Below are positions 41,721 through 51,093 of a stretch of DNA of 64,000 nt, piece after piece. The stretch comes from an uncultured Erythrobacter sp. GTDB lineage: Bacteria > Pseudomonadota > Alphaproteobacteria > Sphingomonadales > Sphingomonadaceae. The position numbers and the translations under genes were made by a program. A model generated the notes under the pieces. That model was not told where the DNA came from, did not search any database, and saw nothing but the letters and a program-made list of their open reading frames with translations. Location of the stretch: the NCBI GenBank assembly GCA_947499095.1, contig CANMMR010000001.1, positions 543,587-607,586 on the forward strand. Reading direction: 5' to 3'. The stretch's first letter is position 1. Every line of letters begins with the position of its first letter.

Positions 41721-44063
41721 ATGGCAGATGCGGACGCCGCAGTAGCGGACAAGACGGTCAGGTTGCAGGTTGCAGCCGCGCGGAACGAGGAAAGCGGACA
41801 GGGCATCGCCCGCATGCCGCGCACCACTTTCCAGGCGCTCGGCATCACCGAGGGCGATGTCGTCGAGATCACCGGCAAACGGTCGACCGCAGCCGTCGCA
41901 ATGCCTGCCTATGACGAGGACCAGAGCCTCGAGGTTATCCGCCTCGACGGGCTTCAGCGGGGCAATGCCGAAGTCGGCTCGGGCGAGCATGTGAAGGTTG
42001 CCGTGGCCGAATCGCGCCCTGCCACGCGCGTAGTCTTTGCGCCCGCGCAGCGCGAGATGCGGCTTCAGGGCCCGGCACAGGCGCTGAAGCGCAATTTCTT
42101 CCGTAAGCCGCTGGTCGCAGGCGATCTCGTCGCCACCACCGGCCAGCAGCCGGTGCAGAACATGCCGCAGGAAGTGCGCCGCATGTTCAACGCGCCCGCC
42201 TATGCGCTCACCCAGATCCGCCTGAGCGTCGTGTCGACCACGCCGAAGGGCATCGTCCATATCGACGAGAATACCGAAGTGGAGCTGCGCGCCGAATTCG
42301 AGCAGCCGCGCGATGCGCGCGCGATCATCAATTACGACGACGTCGGCGGCATGGGCGAGACGATCCAGCAGCTGCGCGAGATGGTCGAACTGCCGCTGCG
42401 CTATCCCGAGCTGTTCACGCGCCTCGGCGTCGATCCGCCCAAGGGCGTATTGCTGCATGGCCCGCCGGGCACCGGCAAGACGCGTTTGGCGCAGGCCGTC
42501 GCCAACGAAAGCGATGCGAACTTCTTCACTATCAACGGGCCCGAGATCATGGGCTCGGGCTATGGCGAGAGCGAAAAGGCGCTGCGCGAAGTTTTCGAGC
42601 AGGCGAGCAAGTCCGCGCCTGCCATCGTCTTCATCGACGAGATCGACTCCATTGCGCCCAAGCGCGACCGCGTGCCGGGCGAGGCGGAGAAGCGCCTCGT
42701 GGCGCAATTGCTCACGCTGATGGACGGGCTGGAGGCGCGCTCCAACCTCGTGGTGATCGCGGCGACCAACCGCCCCGACGCGATTGACGAAGCATTGCGC
42801 CGCCCCGGCCGCTTCGACCGCGAGATCATCATCGGCGTGCCCGACGAAAAGGGCCGCCGCGAGATCCTCGGCATCCACACGCGCGGCATGCCGCTGGGCG
42901 ACAAGGTGGATCTCAACGAACTGGCCAAGGGCACCTATGGCTTCGTCGGCGCGGATATCGCTGCGCTGGCGCGTGAGGCTGCGATCGACGCCGTGCGCCG
43001 GATCATGCCCAAGATCGACCTCGACGAGCGGACCATTCCGCCCGAAGTGCTCGACGAGCTCTACGTCGGCCGCGAAGATTTCCTCTCCGCGCTGAAACGC
43101 ATCCAGCCGTCCGCCATGCGCGAAGTGATGGTGCAGGTCCCCAATGTCGGCTGGTCCGATATCGGCGGCGTCGGCGAATCGATCGAGAAGCTGAAGGAAG
43201 GCATCGAGCTTCCGATGAAGAACCCGGATGCCTTCCACCGGCTCGGCATCCGACCGGCCAAGGGCTTCCTGCTCTATGGCCCGCCCGGGACCGGCAAGAC
43301 CCTGCTGGCCAAGGCCGTCGCCAAGGAAGCGGAAGCGAACTTCATCTCGATGAAAAGCTCCGACCTGCTGAGCAAATGGTATGGCGAAAGCGAGCAGCAG
43401 ATCGCCCGCATGTTCAAACGCGCGCGGGCCGTCGCGCCGTGCGTAGTTTTCATCGACGAGATCGACAGCCTCGTTCCCGCGCGCGGGTCGGGGCAGGGCG
43501 AACCGCAGGTCACCGGCCGCGTCGTCAACACCATCCTTGCCGAAATGGACGGGCTGGAAGAGCTGCAATCGGTCGTCGTCATCGGCGCGACCAACCGCCC
43601 GACGCTGGTCGATCCGGCGCTGCTACGCCCAGGCCGCTTCGACGAGCTCGTCTATGTCGGTACGCCGGACAAGGCGGGGCGCGAGCAGATCCTCGGCATC
43701 CATACGAAAGACATGCCGCTGGCAGACGACGTCAGCCTTGCCGCTGTCGCTGGCGAGACAGCGCGCTTCACCGGTGCCGATCTCGAAGATGTCGTCCGCC
43801 GTGCAGGCCTGAACGCGCTCCAGCGGGCGGGTGGGGACGTGCAAAACGTCACCGCGGCCGATTTCACCGAGGCACTGAAGGACAGCCGTGCGACCGTCAC
43901 CAGCAAGATGGAAGCGGAGTACAAGAAGATGCGCGGCGAGCTGAAGAAGCGCGCCGCCGACATCCAGCCTATCGGCTTCATCCACGAAGGCATGGTCGAG
44001 CCGACGCGCGACCGGAAGCACGGCGTGGAGGTCGATGCCGACGGCGAAAGCGCGGCAGACTAG
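41721..44063 (+). CDS. CDC48/p97-type AAA ATPase
   Basis: A 780-residue protein with the full CDC48 plan: an N-terminal double-psi barrel domain (LQVAAARNEESGQGIARMPRTTFQALGITEGDVVEITG), then two AAA modules, each with Walker A GPPGTGKT (about residues 247 and 522) and Walker B (IVFIDEIDS and VVFIDEIDS), and arginine-rich second region of homology. Eukaryotic p97 unfolds ubiquitinated proteins; bacterial homologues are unfoldases whose partners are unknown. Overlaps tail to tail with the MscS gene by CTAG. An RNA candidate lies upstream. Confidence 0.95.
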   Translation: MADADAAVADKTVRLQVAAARNEESGQGIARMPRTTFQALGITEGDVVEITGKRSTAAVAMPAYDEDQSLEVIRLDGLQRGNAEVGSGEHVKVAVAESRPATRVVFAPAQREMRLQGPAQALKRNFFRKPLVAGDLVATTGQQPVQNMPQEVRRMFNAPAYALTQIRLSVVSTTPKGIVHIDENTEVELRAEFEQPRDARAIINYDDVGGMGETIQQLREMVELPLRYPELFTRLGVDPPKGVLLHGPPGTGKTRLAQAVANESDANFFTINGPEIMGSGYGESEKALREVFEQASKSAPAIVFIDEIDSIAPKRDRVPGEAEKRLVAQLLTLMDGLEARSNLVVIAATNRPDAIDEALRRPGRFDREIIIGVPDEKGRREILGIHTRGMPLGDKVDLNELAKGTYGFVGADIAALAREAAIDAVRRIMPKIDLDERTIPPEVLDELYVGREDFLSALKRIQPSAMREVMVQVPNVGWSDIGGVGESIEKLKEGIELPMKNPDAFHRLGIRPAKGFLLYGPPGTGKTLLAKAVAKEAEANFISMKSSDLLSKWYGESEQQIARMFKRARAVAPCVVFIDEIDSLVPARGSGQGEPQVTGRVVNTILAEMDGLEELQSVVVIGATNRPTLVDPALLRPGRFDELVYVGTPDKAGREQILGIHTKDMPLADDVSLAAVAGETARFTGADLEDVVRRAGLNALQRAGGDVQNVTAADFTEALKDSRATVTSKMEAEYKKMRGELKKRAADIQPIGFIHEGMVEPTRDRKHGVEVDADGESAAD

Positions 44064-45139
44064 CCGCCCATGACGCGCTGGTTCGCCGCTTCGACTTCGA
44101 GCCGGTGGCGGATCAGCGCTTCGGGCTGGTTTTCCTTCAGCCAGCCGAGCATGTGCTCGCGTACGTCGCAGCGCAGCGTCCACAAGTCGCCGATCGTCGC
44201 CGAACTCATTGCCAGGCGCAACTCGATGCTTTCGGGGTAAGCTTCGGTCATCAGCAGGGCGAGATTGCGCCCGTCCCACAACGGATGATCCGTCACGAAC
44301 CGCTCGAACTCGTCGCGGATTGGCGTGATGTCAGCAATCGGATCGAGATGCAGCATCACCGGAGCCGTGAGCTTTTCGCTCACGCGCGACCAGTTTTCGA
44401 AGCTCTGGTCGAGGAAGCGACTGGTGGGCACGACGAGGACGCGCTCGTCCCAGGTTCGCACGGTCACGAAACTCATGCGGATTTCTTCGACGCGGCCCGC
44501 CTGCCCGTCGACCTTCACGAGATCGCCGATCCGCAGCGGCTGGGTCAGCGCCATCTGCAGGCCGGCGATGAGCGATTTGAGCGCGGGCTGTGCGGCAGCA
44601 CCGACGGCAAGGGCGGCAAGACCGGCGGAGGCCAGCATGGTCGTGCCAACGTCGCGCACACCGGGGATGTTCAGCATGATCAGCGAGATCGTGATGATGA
44701 TGATCGCGACGCGCAGAGTGCGCGACAGGATCGCGATGCGCGTCATCCGCCCGCGCTGGGCAACCGGGTCCTCGCTTTCGAGCGACTGCTTTTCGTAGCC
44801 GAGCGCCGCACCCTTTACGGCTGCAAAGACCAGCCAGCCGACGAGTGCCGGAACGATGAAGGATGCGAAGATGTCCCAGCCGCGCCCGACCAGTGCATCG
44901 TTCTCCGCGGCGACGGAAATCGCGAAGCCGACCATCGCCCAGCGCAGGGGGCGGCGGACGGTATCGAAGACAATGTCATCCACCTGGCTCGAGGATTTGC
45001 GGACGATCCGGCGGAGTAGCGCGAAGACGACCCAGTGCACCAATAGCGCAATCGCCACCGACCCGCCGAGCACGATCAGATGCTCGAGAAGGGCCTCGTA
45101 GGAAATCGGCCAGTTTCGCGGGTCGAAGCGTTCAAGCAT
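44060..45139 (-). CDS. MscS-family mechanosensitive channel
   Basis: A 359-residue inner-membrane protein with four to five transmembrane helices, then the MscS pore helix (MLASAGLAALAVGAAAQPALKSLIAGLQMAL) and the soluble domain (LRIGDLVKVDGQAGRVEEI, VVPTSRFLDQSFENWSR). The pore helix has the Gly/Ala packing of MscS. The start is ATG at 45139 (MLERFDPRNW). It lies 47 bases after the histidine kinase on the same strand and is the third gene of a polA-kinase-channel unit. Confidence 0.9.
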   Translation of the reverse strand: MLERFDPRNWPISYEALLEHLIVLGGSVAIALLVHWVVFALLRRIVRKSSSQVDDIVFDTVRRPLRWAMVGFAISVAAENDALVGRGWDIFASFIVPALVGWLVFAAVKGAALGYEKQSLESEDPVAQRGRMTRIAILSRTLRVAIIIITISLIMLNIPGVRDVGTTMLASAGLAALAVGAAAQPALKSLIAGLQMALTQPLRIGDLVKVDGQAGRVEEIRMSFVTVRTWDERVLVVPTSRFLDQSFENWSRVSEKLTAPVMLHLDPIADITPIRDEFERFVTDHPLWDGRNLALLMTEAYPESIELRLAMSSATIGDLWTLRCDVREHMLGWLKENQPEALIRHRLEVEAANQRVMGG

Positions 45140-45186
45140 TGGGCGACCGCTTATGGCCCGCCGCGCGGGCTGACAACCCCGACCGG

Positions 45187-46464
45187 TCAGGCGTCGTCGA
45201 GTGGGAGGTCGATATCGACGACAAGCCCGTCGGCCCCGAACTCGCGCTCGACACTGCCGCCGAACTGGCGCGCAGCGCTGTTCATCAGCATGCTGCCGAA
45301 GCCGCGTCGGTCGGGCTCGCCTTCGATGGCCTTGCCCGTTTCCCGCCAGGTAATGAAGACGCGTCCGTCCCGCTCTTCCCAGCTGACCCGAACCGTCCCC
45401 TTGCCACTCCAAGCGCCGTATTTGACGGCATTGGTGGTAAGTTCGTGCAGCACCAGCCCGAGGGGGGTGACGTGCTTGGCCGGCAGCAGAACTTCGTCCC
45501 CCTCGATCTCGGCAATTTGCGACGACGAACGATAGGGGGCGAGCGAGGTTTCGACGAGCTGGTAAAGCGATGCTACCGGCCGCTCCAGCTCCCCCTGGCT
45601 TACTTCATGCGCGGTGAGCAGCGCGCGGATGCGCTGGGCGATGCTCTCGGTGACTTCTTTCGCCTCCGGCTTGTCGCGCGCGCTCATCTGCACGATGGCG
45701 AGGACCACTGCAAACAGGTTCTTGACCCGGTGATTGAGTTCGCGCGCCAGGAGATCGGCCCGGTCGCGCGCTTCGCCGATGGCGGCGGCCTGGGCAGCCT
45801 GGGCTTCGGCCAGGGCGGCGCGCGACACCACCCGCATGCCGAACAGGATGGCGACGAGAATCAACAAGATCAGCCCGGCAAGCAACGGCAGCACGCGGGC
45901 CTCCAGCCTTGCGGTGTCCGCAGCCTGTTCGCCGAGAATGCGCCGTTCGATCTCCCGCATCTCGTCGAGCGAACGGCGCAGGCGCTCCATCGCTTCCTGC
46001 CCCTCGTCGGACAGGACCGCGCGGCGAGCGTCCAGCAGGCGGCCTTCCTGCACCAGCCCGACCGTCTCTTCCATCTCGTCGAACTTCAGGCGGGCAAGCA
46101 TGTCGATCTGGTCGACCAGCTCTTCCTGGCGCGGTGTGATCTCGGTGCCGAGCAGACGCCGCAATTCATCGAGCGCCGGATCGATTTCCTCGCTGCCTTC
46201 CTCGTAGGAAGATCGGTATCGCCGATCGAGCGTGATGATATAGCCGCGCTGTCCGGTTTCGGCGCGCAATGCGGCGCGGTCGATCTCTTCCAGAACCCGC
46301 ACCACGGCGGCAGTCTGCGTCGCCTGCTCGCGTTGGCGGCGCTCCGCCTCCAAGGTCTGGTAGACGAGATAGATTAGCCCGACCATCGCCCCGAAGAGGA
46401 CCAGGAGAATGATCGCATTGGGCCAGCGCCGCGTGCGCTTGAGGGTCTTGGCAAGCTGTCTCAA
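45187..46464 (-). CDS. Sensor histidine kinase, CHASE3 plus HWE type
   Basis: A 425-residue sensor. Transmembrane helix at residues 16-34, periplasmic CHASE3 domain with the GYIITLD and RLLGTEITPRQEELVDQI segments, a second transmembrane helix near residues 212-232, then the kinase: LARELNHRVKNLFAVVLAIVQM carries the phosphorylated His in the HWE/HisKA_2 form, LGLVLHELTTNAVKYGA the N box, and RRGFGSMLMNSAARQ the G box. HWE kinases in alphaproteobacteria act in light, stress and general-stress signalling. The start TTG overlaps the polA stop as TTGA. No partner regulator gene is adjacent. Confidence 0.9.
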   Translation of the reverse strand: MRQLAKTLKRTRRWPNAIILLVLFGAMVGLIYLVYQTLEAERRQREQATQTAAVVRVLEEIDRAALRAETGQRGYIITLDRRYRSSYEEGSEEIDPALDELRRLLGTEITPRQEELVDQIDMLARLKFDEMEETVGLVQEGRLLDARRAVLSDEGQEAMERLRRSLDEMREIERRILGEQAADTARLEARVLPLLAGLILLILVAILFGMRVVSRAALAEAQAAQAAAIGEARDRADLLARELNHRVKNLFAVVLAIVQMSARDKPEAKEVTESIAQRIRALLTAHEVSQGELERPVASLYQLVETSLAPYRSSSQIAEIEGDEVLLPAKHVTPLGLVLHELTTNAVKYGAWSGKGTVRVSWEERDGRVFITWRETGKAIEGEPDRRGFGSMLMNSAARQFGGSVEREFGADGLVVDIDLPLDDA

Positions 46465-49295
46465 TGCGCCGCGCCCCAGCTCTTGCCGGTGCCGATCTCG
46501 ACGCCCAGCGGCACGGTGAGCTCAACCGCGGGCTGCGCAGCATCGGCCATCACGCGCTCGATCACCGGTCTGGCCTGCTCGACATCGCTTTCGGGCAGCT
46601 CGAAGACCAGTTCGTCATGCACCTGCAGCAGCATGCGGACATGGCCGAGGCCCGCTTCTTCCAGCGCGGGCATCATGCGGGCCATCGCGCGCTTGATGAT
46701 ATCGGCACTGGTCCCCTGGATGGGCGCGTTGATCGCTGCGCGTTCGCTGCCTTGCCGCTCGTTCGGGTTCTTGGAATTGATCCGCGGGAACCATGTCTTG
46801 CGGCCGAAGAGCGTCTCCGAATAGCCGCATTCGCGCACCCGCTCGGTGGTTTCGAGAATGTAGCGCTGGATCCCTGGGAAGCGCTGGAAATAGGTGTCGA
46901 TCATCTCCTGCGCTTCGTCTGCCTCCACGCCCAGGCGCCCCGCAAGTCCCCAGCGGGAAATACCGTAGAGGATGGCGAAGTTGATCGTCTTGGCTCGGCC
47001 GCGCGTGTCGCGATTGACCTCGCCGAACATCTCCTTCGCCGTGCGCGAGTGGATGTCCTCGCCCTCTTCGAAAGCTTCCTTCAGGCTCGGCACGTCGGCC
47101 ATGTGGGCAGCGAGGCGCAGTTCGATCTGCGAATAGTCGGCGGCAAGCAGGATGTTGCCCTCCTCGGCCACAAAGGCGTCGCGGATCTGGCGGCCGATCT
47201 CGGTGCGGATCGGGATGTTCTGGAGGTTCGGATCGGTCGAGGACAATCGCCCGGTCTGCGCGCCGACGAGGCTGTAGCTGGTGTGCACGCGGCTGGTTTC
47301 GGGGTTGATCGCTTCCTGTAGGGCGTCGGTATAGGTCGACTTGAGCTTCGCCAACTGGCGCCATTCGAGCACCTTGTCGGCGATCTCCGCCCCTTCGCCG
47401 GACAAGCGCTCCAGCACGCTTTGGTCGGTCGAGTATTGCCCGCTCTTGCCCTTCTTGGCGCCCTTGTAGCCGAGCGTATCGAACAGCACTTCGCCGAGCT
47501 GCTTGGGACTGCCGACGGTGAATTCCGTCCCGGCGATCTCGTGGATTTCGCCTTCGAGCCGCCCGATTTCCTTGGCGAATTCCTCGGACAGCTTGGCCAG
47601 CCGCGCACGGTCGACCTTGATCCCGTAGCGCTCCATCTGCGCGACGACCGGGACCAGCGGGCGATCGACCCGCTCGTAAACCCGCGTGCCGCCTTCGGTC
47701 GCCAGCCGCGGCTTGAGCATGGTGTGCAACCGCCAGGTCACGTCGGCATCCTCGGCGGCGTATTCCGTTGCCTTGTCGAGCGGGACTTCGCCGAAGGGGA
47801 TCGCCTTCTTGCCGGTGCCGCACAGCTCCTTGAAGGTCAGGCATTTGTGGCCGAGGTGCCGTTCGGCCAGCTCGTCCATCCCGTGCCCGCCGCCGATCCC
47901 GTCGAGCGCGCGGCCGGCGTCGAGATCGAAGCTGATGACCATGGTGTCGTCGATCGGATGGACCGCCACGCCGTTTCGCGCGAGGACATTGAGGTCGTAT
48001 TTCCCGTTGTGGAACACCTTCAGCACGGCATCGTCGGAGAGCAACGGGCGTAGGGCTTCCAGCGCTGCCGACACCTCGATCTGCTCCGGCTTGTCGGCGA
48101 ACATGTCGCTCCCGCCGTGCCGCAGCGGGATATAAAAGGCATCGTTCGGACCGAGCGCCAGGCTGATGCCGACGAGATCGCATTGCATGCAGTCGAGCGA
48201 GCTTGTCTCGGTGTCCACTGCCACCAGCCGCGCAGCTTTGGCGCGCTCGATCCAGTGCTCCAGCCGCTCCATCGCCTGTACGCATTCGTAGGCGGACCGG
48301 TCGACCTCCGGCATGTCGGGCAGCGGCTGGCGGTTGCCGTCGCTGCTCGCTTCCGCGCCCTTCGTGTCCTGCTTCGCCGGATTGAGATCGTTAGCACGTG
48401 TCGGGCTGCCCGTGCCGGCCTCGAGGCGCTTAAGCAGGCTGGTGAAGCCATGCTTTTCGAGGAAAGCGGCGAGCGGTTCGCTCGGCACGCCGTCGAGTTT
48501 CATGTCGTCGAGCGCGACGGGCAGCTCGCAATCTTCCTTCAGTGTGACGAGCACCCGGCTGAGTTCTGCATCTCCGCGATGCTCGATCAGGCGCTCCTTC
48601 AGCTTGGACTTCTTCATGTGTTCGGCCGAATCGAGCGCAGCCGTGAGGTCGCCATGTTCCGCAATCAGCTTGCTCGCGGTCTTCGGCCCGACGCCGAAGA
48701 TGCCGGGAATGTTGTCGACCGAATCGCCCATCAGCGCGAGGACATCGCCCACCTTCTCGGGCGGCACGCCGAATTTCTCCTCGACCTCCTCGATATAGAT
48801 GCGCGCGCTCTTCATCGTGTCGAGCATGTCGATTTTCGCGCCGTCTTTCTCGCCGACGAGCTGCATCAAATCCTTGTCGGAACTGACGATGGTCACGTTC
48901 CAGCCCTGCTCCTGTGCGGCGCGGGCGTAGGAGGCGATCATGTCGTCCGCCTCGACATCCGACTCCTCGATGCAGGGCAGGGAGAAGGCACGTGTGGCAT
49001 CGCGGATCAGCGGGAATTGCGGGACGAGGTCCTCCGGTGGATCGGGGCGATTGGCCTTGTACTGGTCGTAAATCTCGTTGCGGAAGGAATAACTCGATTT
49101 GTCGAGCACGACCGCGAGATGCGTCGGGCCGTCGGCCTTGTCGAGATCGTCGGCCAGCTTCCACAACATCGTCGTGTAGCCGTACACGGCGCCGACCGGA
49201 GTGCCTTCCGGGTCGGTCAGCGGCGGCAACCGATGGTAGGCGCGAAAGATATAGGCGGAGCCATCGACGAGATAGAGGTGCGGTTGAGCGGCCAT
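46461..49295 (-). CDS. polA: DNA polymerase I
   Basis: Removes RNA primers and fills gaps in repair. The 944-residue protein has all three modules: 5'-3' exonuclease (residues 1-290; helix-hairpin-helix GDSVDNIPGIFGVGPKTASKLI), 3'-5' proofreading domain with an intact DxE (VDTETSSLDCM) and the polymerase with motif A (LLAADYSQIELRLAAHMA), motif B (GRAKTINFAILYGISRWGLA) and motif C (LLQVHDELVFELP). Since both catalytic sets are present it should proofread. It leads an operon with a kinase and MscS. The start at 49295 (MAAQPHLYLVDGSAYIFRAYH) is typical. Confidence 0.97.
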   Translation of the reverse strand: MAAQPHLYLVDGSAYIFRAYHRLPPLTDPEGTPVGAVYGYTTMLWKLADDLDKADGPTHLAVVLDKSSYSFRNEIYDQYKANRPDPPEDLVPQFPLIRDATRAFSLPCIEESDVEADDMIASYARAAQEQGWNVTIVSSDKDLMQLVGEKDGAKIDMLDTMKSARIYIEEVEEKFGVPPEKVGDVLALMGDSVDNIPGIFGVGPKTASKLIAEHGDLTAALDSAEHMKKSKLKERLIEHRGDAELSRVLVTLKEDCELPVALDDMKLDGVPSEPLAAFLEKHGFTSLLKRLEAGTGSPTRANDLNPAKQDTKGAEASSDGNRQPLPDMPEVDRSAYECVQAMERLEHWIERAKAARLVAVDTETSSLDCMQCDLVGISLALGPNDAFYIPLRHGGSDMFADKPEQIEVSAALEALRPLLSDDAVLKVFHNGKYDLNVLARNGVAVHPIDDTMVISFDLDAGRALDGIGGGHGMDELAERHLGHKCLTFKELCGTGKKAIPFGEVPLDKATEYAAEDADVTWRLHTMLKPRLATEGGTRVYERVDRPLVPVVAQMERYGIKVDRARLAKLSEEFAKEIGRLEGEIHEIAGTEFTVGSPKQLGEVLFDTLGYKGAKKGKSGQYSTDQSVLERLSGEGAEIADKVLEWRQLAKLKSTYTDALQEAINPETSRVHTSYSLVGAQTGRLSSTDPNLQNIPIRTEIGRQIRDAFVAEEGNILLAADYSQIELRLAAHMADVPSLKEAFEEGEDIHSRTAKEMFGEVNRDTRGRAKTINFAILYGISRWGLAGRLGVEADEAQEMIDTYFQRFPGIQRYILETTERVRECGYSETLFGRKTWFPRINSKNPNERQGSERAAINAPIQGTSADIIKRAMARMMPALEEAGLGHVRMLLQVHDELVFELPESDVEQARPVIERVMADAAQPAVELTVPLGVEIGTGKSWGAAH

Positions 49296-49417
49296 CGGGG
49301 CGGCTTAGCAGTGACATTGCCGCATGGGGAGCGATTTTGAGGGCATTCAAATATGGCAGAAATCCGGCATTTTCGGCCAAATAAGGCAGAAAAAAGGCGA
49401 AATTCGTCGCTAATCGC

Positions 49418-49446
49418 TTGCGCTGCCACATTGTCGCCCTTATTTA
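49418..49446 (+). promoter_or_regulatory. Sigma70-like promoter of second acidic lipoprotein
   Basis: TTGCGC (49418-49423), 17 bases, TATTTA (49441-49446), 90 bases before the start. It lies in the 240-base divergent region between polA and the lipoprotein gene; nothing else is coded there. Predicted by eye. Confidence 0.4.
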
Positions 49447-49535
49447 GACATCGTGAGGCCTGATTTGGGACTCGCGCAAAGGGTCGGCCAACGGTCGCCC
49501 CGATGCTCCAAACTCGCTGTTTGAGGAATTGTATT

Positions 49536-49808
49536 ATGCGTAAGATCGCTCTTGTTGCTGCTGCTTCGGCCGCTGCTCTCTCGCTCGCCGCTTGCTCGGA
49601 AGCTACCGAAGATTCGGCTGAAACCACCATGGATTCGGCTGCTGCCGACACCGAAGCCAACATGGAAGCCGCTGGCGACTCCATGGAAGCTGCTGGCGCC
49701 GAAATTGAAGCCGGTGCTGAAGAAATGGCTGCCGACGCCGACGCAGCTGCTGCCGAAGTCGAAGCTGAAGTCGAAGGCGAAACCGAAGCTGAAGCACAGG
49801 CCGACTAA
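49536..49808 (+). CDS. Small highly acidic lipoprotein
   Basis: A 90-residue protein with lipoprotein signal peptide (MRKIALVAAASAAALSLAAC, lipobox LAAC with Cys20) and a mature part made almost only of Glu, Asp, Ala and a few Met, Thr and Ser (SEATEDSAETTMDSAAADTEA...). It is the second protein of this type in the window (compare 4181-4456). The ribosome site GAGGAA lies eight bases before the ATG. Own promoter and terminator, so monocistronic. Function unknown. Confidence 0.8.
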   Translation: MRKIALVAAASAAALSLAACSEATEDSAETTMDSAAADTEANMEAAGDSMEAAGAEIEAGAEEMAADADAAAAEVEAEVEGETEAEAQAD

Positions 49809-49849
49809 TCGCGCCAGCGCTTCGGAACGGTTTATCGTTTTGAAACAGG

Positions 49850-49887
49850 AAAGGGCGGTGCCGCGAGGCGCCGCCCTTTTCCTTTGT
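49850..49887 (+). terminator. Intrinsic terminator after second acidic lipoprotein
   Basis: A 13-bp stem (49850-49862 with 49867-49879, one mismatch or G-U) with a GCGA loop and T-rich tail (TTTTCCTTTG). It is very similar in design to the metK terminator, and is placed 42 bases after the stop. Confidence 0.85.
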
Positions 49888-49932
49888 CATCGCACCTGAT
49901 CGAAGAGACCCGGTGGCGTAGCCCGGCGTGGC

Positions 49933-50955
49933 TTATTCGCCACCATACTCCGCACTGGCCCACGCGCGGCCATCATTGGCGGCCCGCACGAACCCGCGAT
50001 ACAGCGCATCGGTGATCGTGGAGATACGCCCGTCGCGCAAGCGCCGCGCTTCCAGCTTCTGCGCCCGGCTGCCATTCTCGACGGCCATCGAAGGACTTTG
50101 CCCGGTCACATAGATCGCAGCCGCAATGGCGCGTCCATCGGGCGTATGGAATATCCCGATATCGCTCGCCGTGCGGCTGAGCGTTCCGGTCTTGTGGGCG
50201 AGCATGGCGCTCATCGGAAGAACCGAGCGCATGCGCCGCTTGCCGGTCGTCGTCTCCAGCATGGCATCGACCAGAATGCGGCGCGAGGTATCGCTGAGCC
50301 AGCGCCCTTGGTAAATCCCCGCCAGCAGTTGACCCATCGCACGGGGCGTGGCGCTGTCGCGGATGTCGATCGAAGATGCCGGATCGCTTCGTCCGTCTTC
50401 GCGGATCAGCGTCTTGATATCGCGCGAGAGCGTAAAGCCCTCGATCCCGGCCTTCTGCATCCACGCATTCACCGCGGCAGGGCCACCGACGGCATTGAGC
50501 ATGGCGTCGGTGCAATCGTTGCAACTCTTGCTGATCATAAGGCTGATATGGCGGGATGCAGGCATGTAAGCACCGCCCGGACGTGGCAGCTGCCATTCGC
50601 TTGTCAGGCTCCATTTGCCCGCATCGACACCGGCAAGATAGGTCGCGGCGATCGCGACCTTGCTGGTGCTCGCCATCGGAAAGCGCTGGTCGGCAAGAAC
50701 GCCCACTTCCTGCCCCGTCGTCAGGTCGATCGCGTAGACGCCGATGCGTCCGCGCGAACCTTCCGCGAGGCGGGCGATCTGCCGCTCGAAGTCGGTCTCG
50801 TAGCGCGCGACCATCGACGAAGGTTCGCGAACTTCGGTCCCGAGGGTCCTGTCGAAGGCTGATTCGAACGCCTGCGTATCGCTGTTGGCAATAGCGGGAG
50901 ATGCCAAGGCAATGGCCCCCGCCGCAATAATCTTTCCGAAAAGTCCTGTCCGCAT
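49933..50955 (-). CDS. Class A beta-lactamase-like serine hydrolase
   Basis: A 340-residue secreted protein: signal peptide (MRTGLFGKIIAAGAIALASPAIA), a 45-residue linker, then the fold. The SxxK motif is Ser96-Thr-Ser-Lys99 and the third motif is HKTG at 254-257. The SDN loop is replaced by Ser144-Cys145-Asn146 within SKSCNDCTDAML. In the omega loop, hand alignment to TEM-1 puts Glu186-Asp187 near Glu166, but the ExxLN motif is absent. It may have weak lactamase activity or be a DD-peptidase-like enzyme. No promoter or induction gene nearby. Confidence 0.78.
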   Translation of the reverse strand: MRTGLFGKIIAAGAIALASPAIANSDTQAFESAFDRTLGTEVREPSSMVARYETDFERQIARLAEGSRGRIGVYAIDLTTGQEVGVLADQRFPMASTSKVAIAATYLAGVDAGKWSLTSEWQLPRPGGAYMPASRHISLMISKSCNDCTDAMLNAVGGPAAVNAWMQKAGIEGFTLSRDIKTLIREDGRSDPASSIDIRDSATPRAMGQLLAGIYQGRWLSDTSRRILVDAMLETTTGKRRMRSVLPMSAMLAHKTGTLSRTASDIGIFHTPDGRAIAAAIYVTGQSPSMAVENGSRAQKLEARRLRDGRISTITDALYRGFVRAANDGRAWASAEYGGE

Positions 50956-51093
50956 CCCGTCCTGTTACCCTTCACGTGGTTTACCGATGCTTAAGATGGC
51001 CCAAGCGCCGACAACAGGGTATAACGATAGAAAGTGGCGCGAATGCGACAAGCGATTCGCCACAACGGGAACAAACGGGATGCGGCGCGAACG

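Noticed and set aside
44863..46377. Long plus-strand frame antisense to the MscS and kinase genes
   Set aside because: Shadow of two well-supported genes on the minus strand; no domain pattern.
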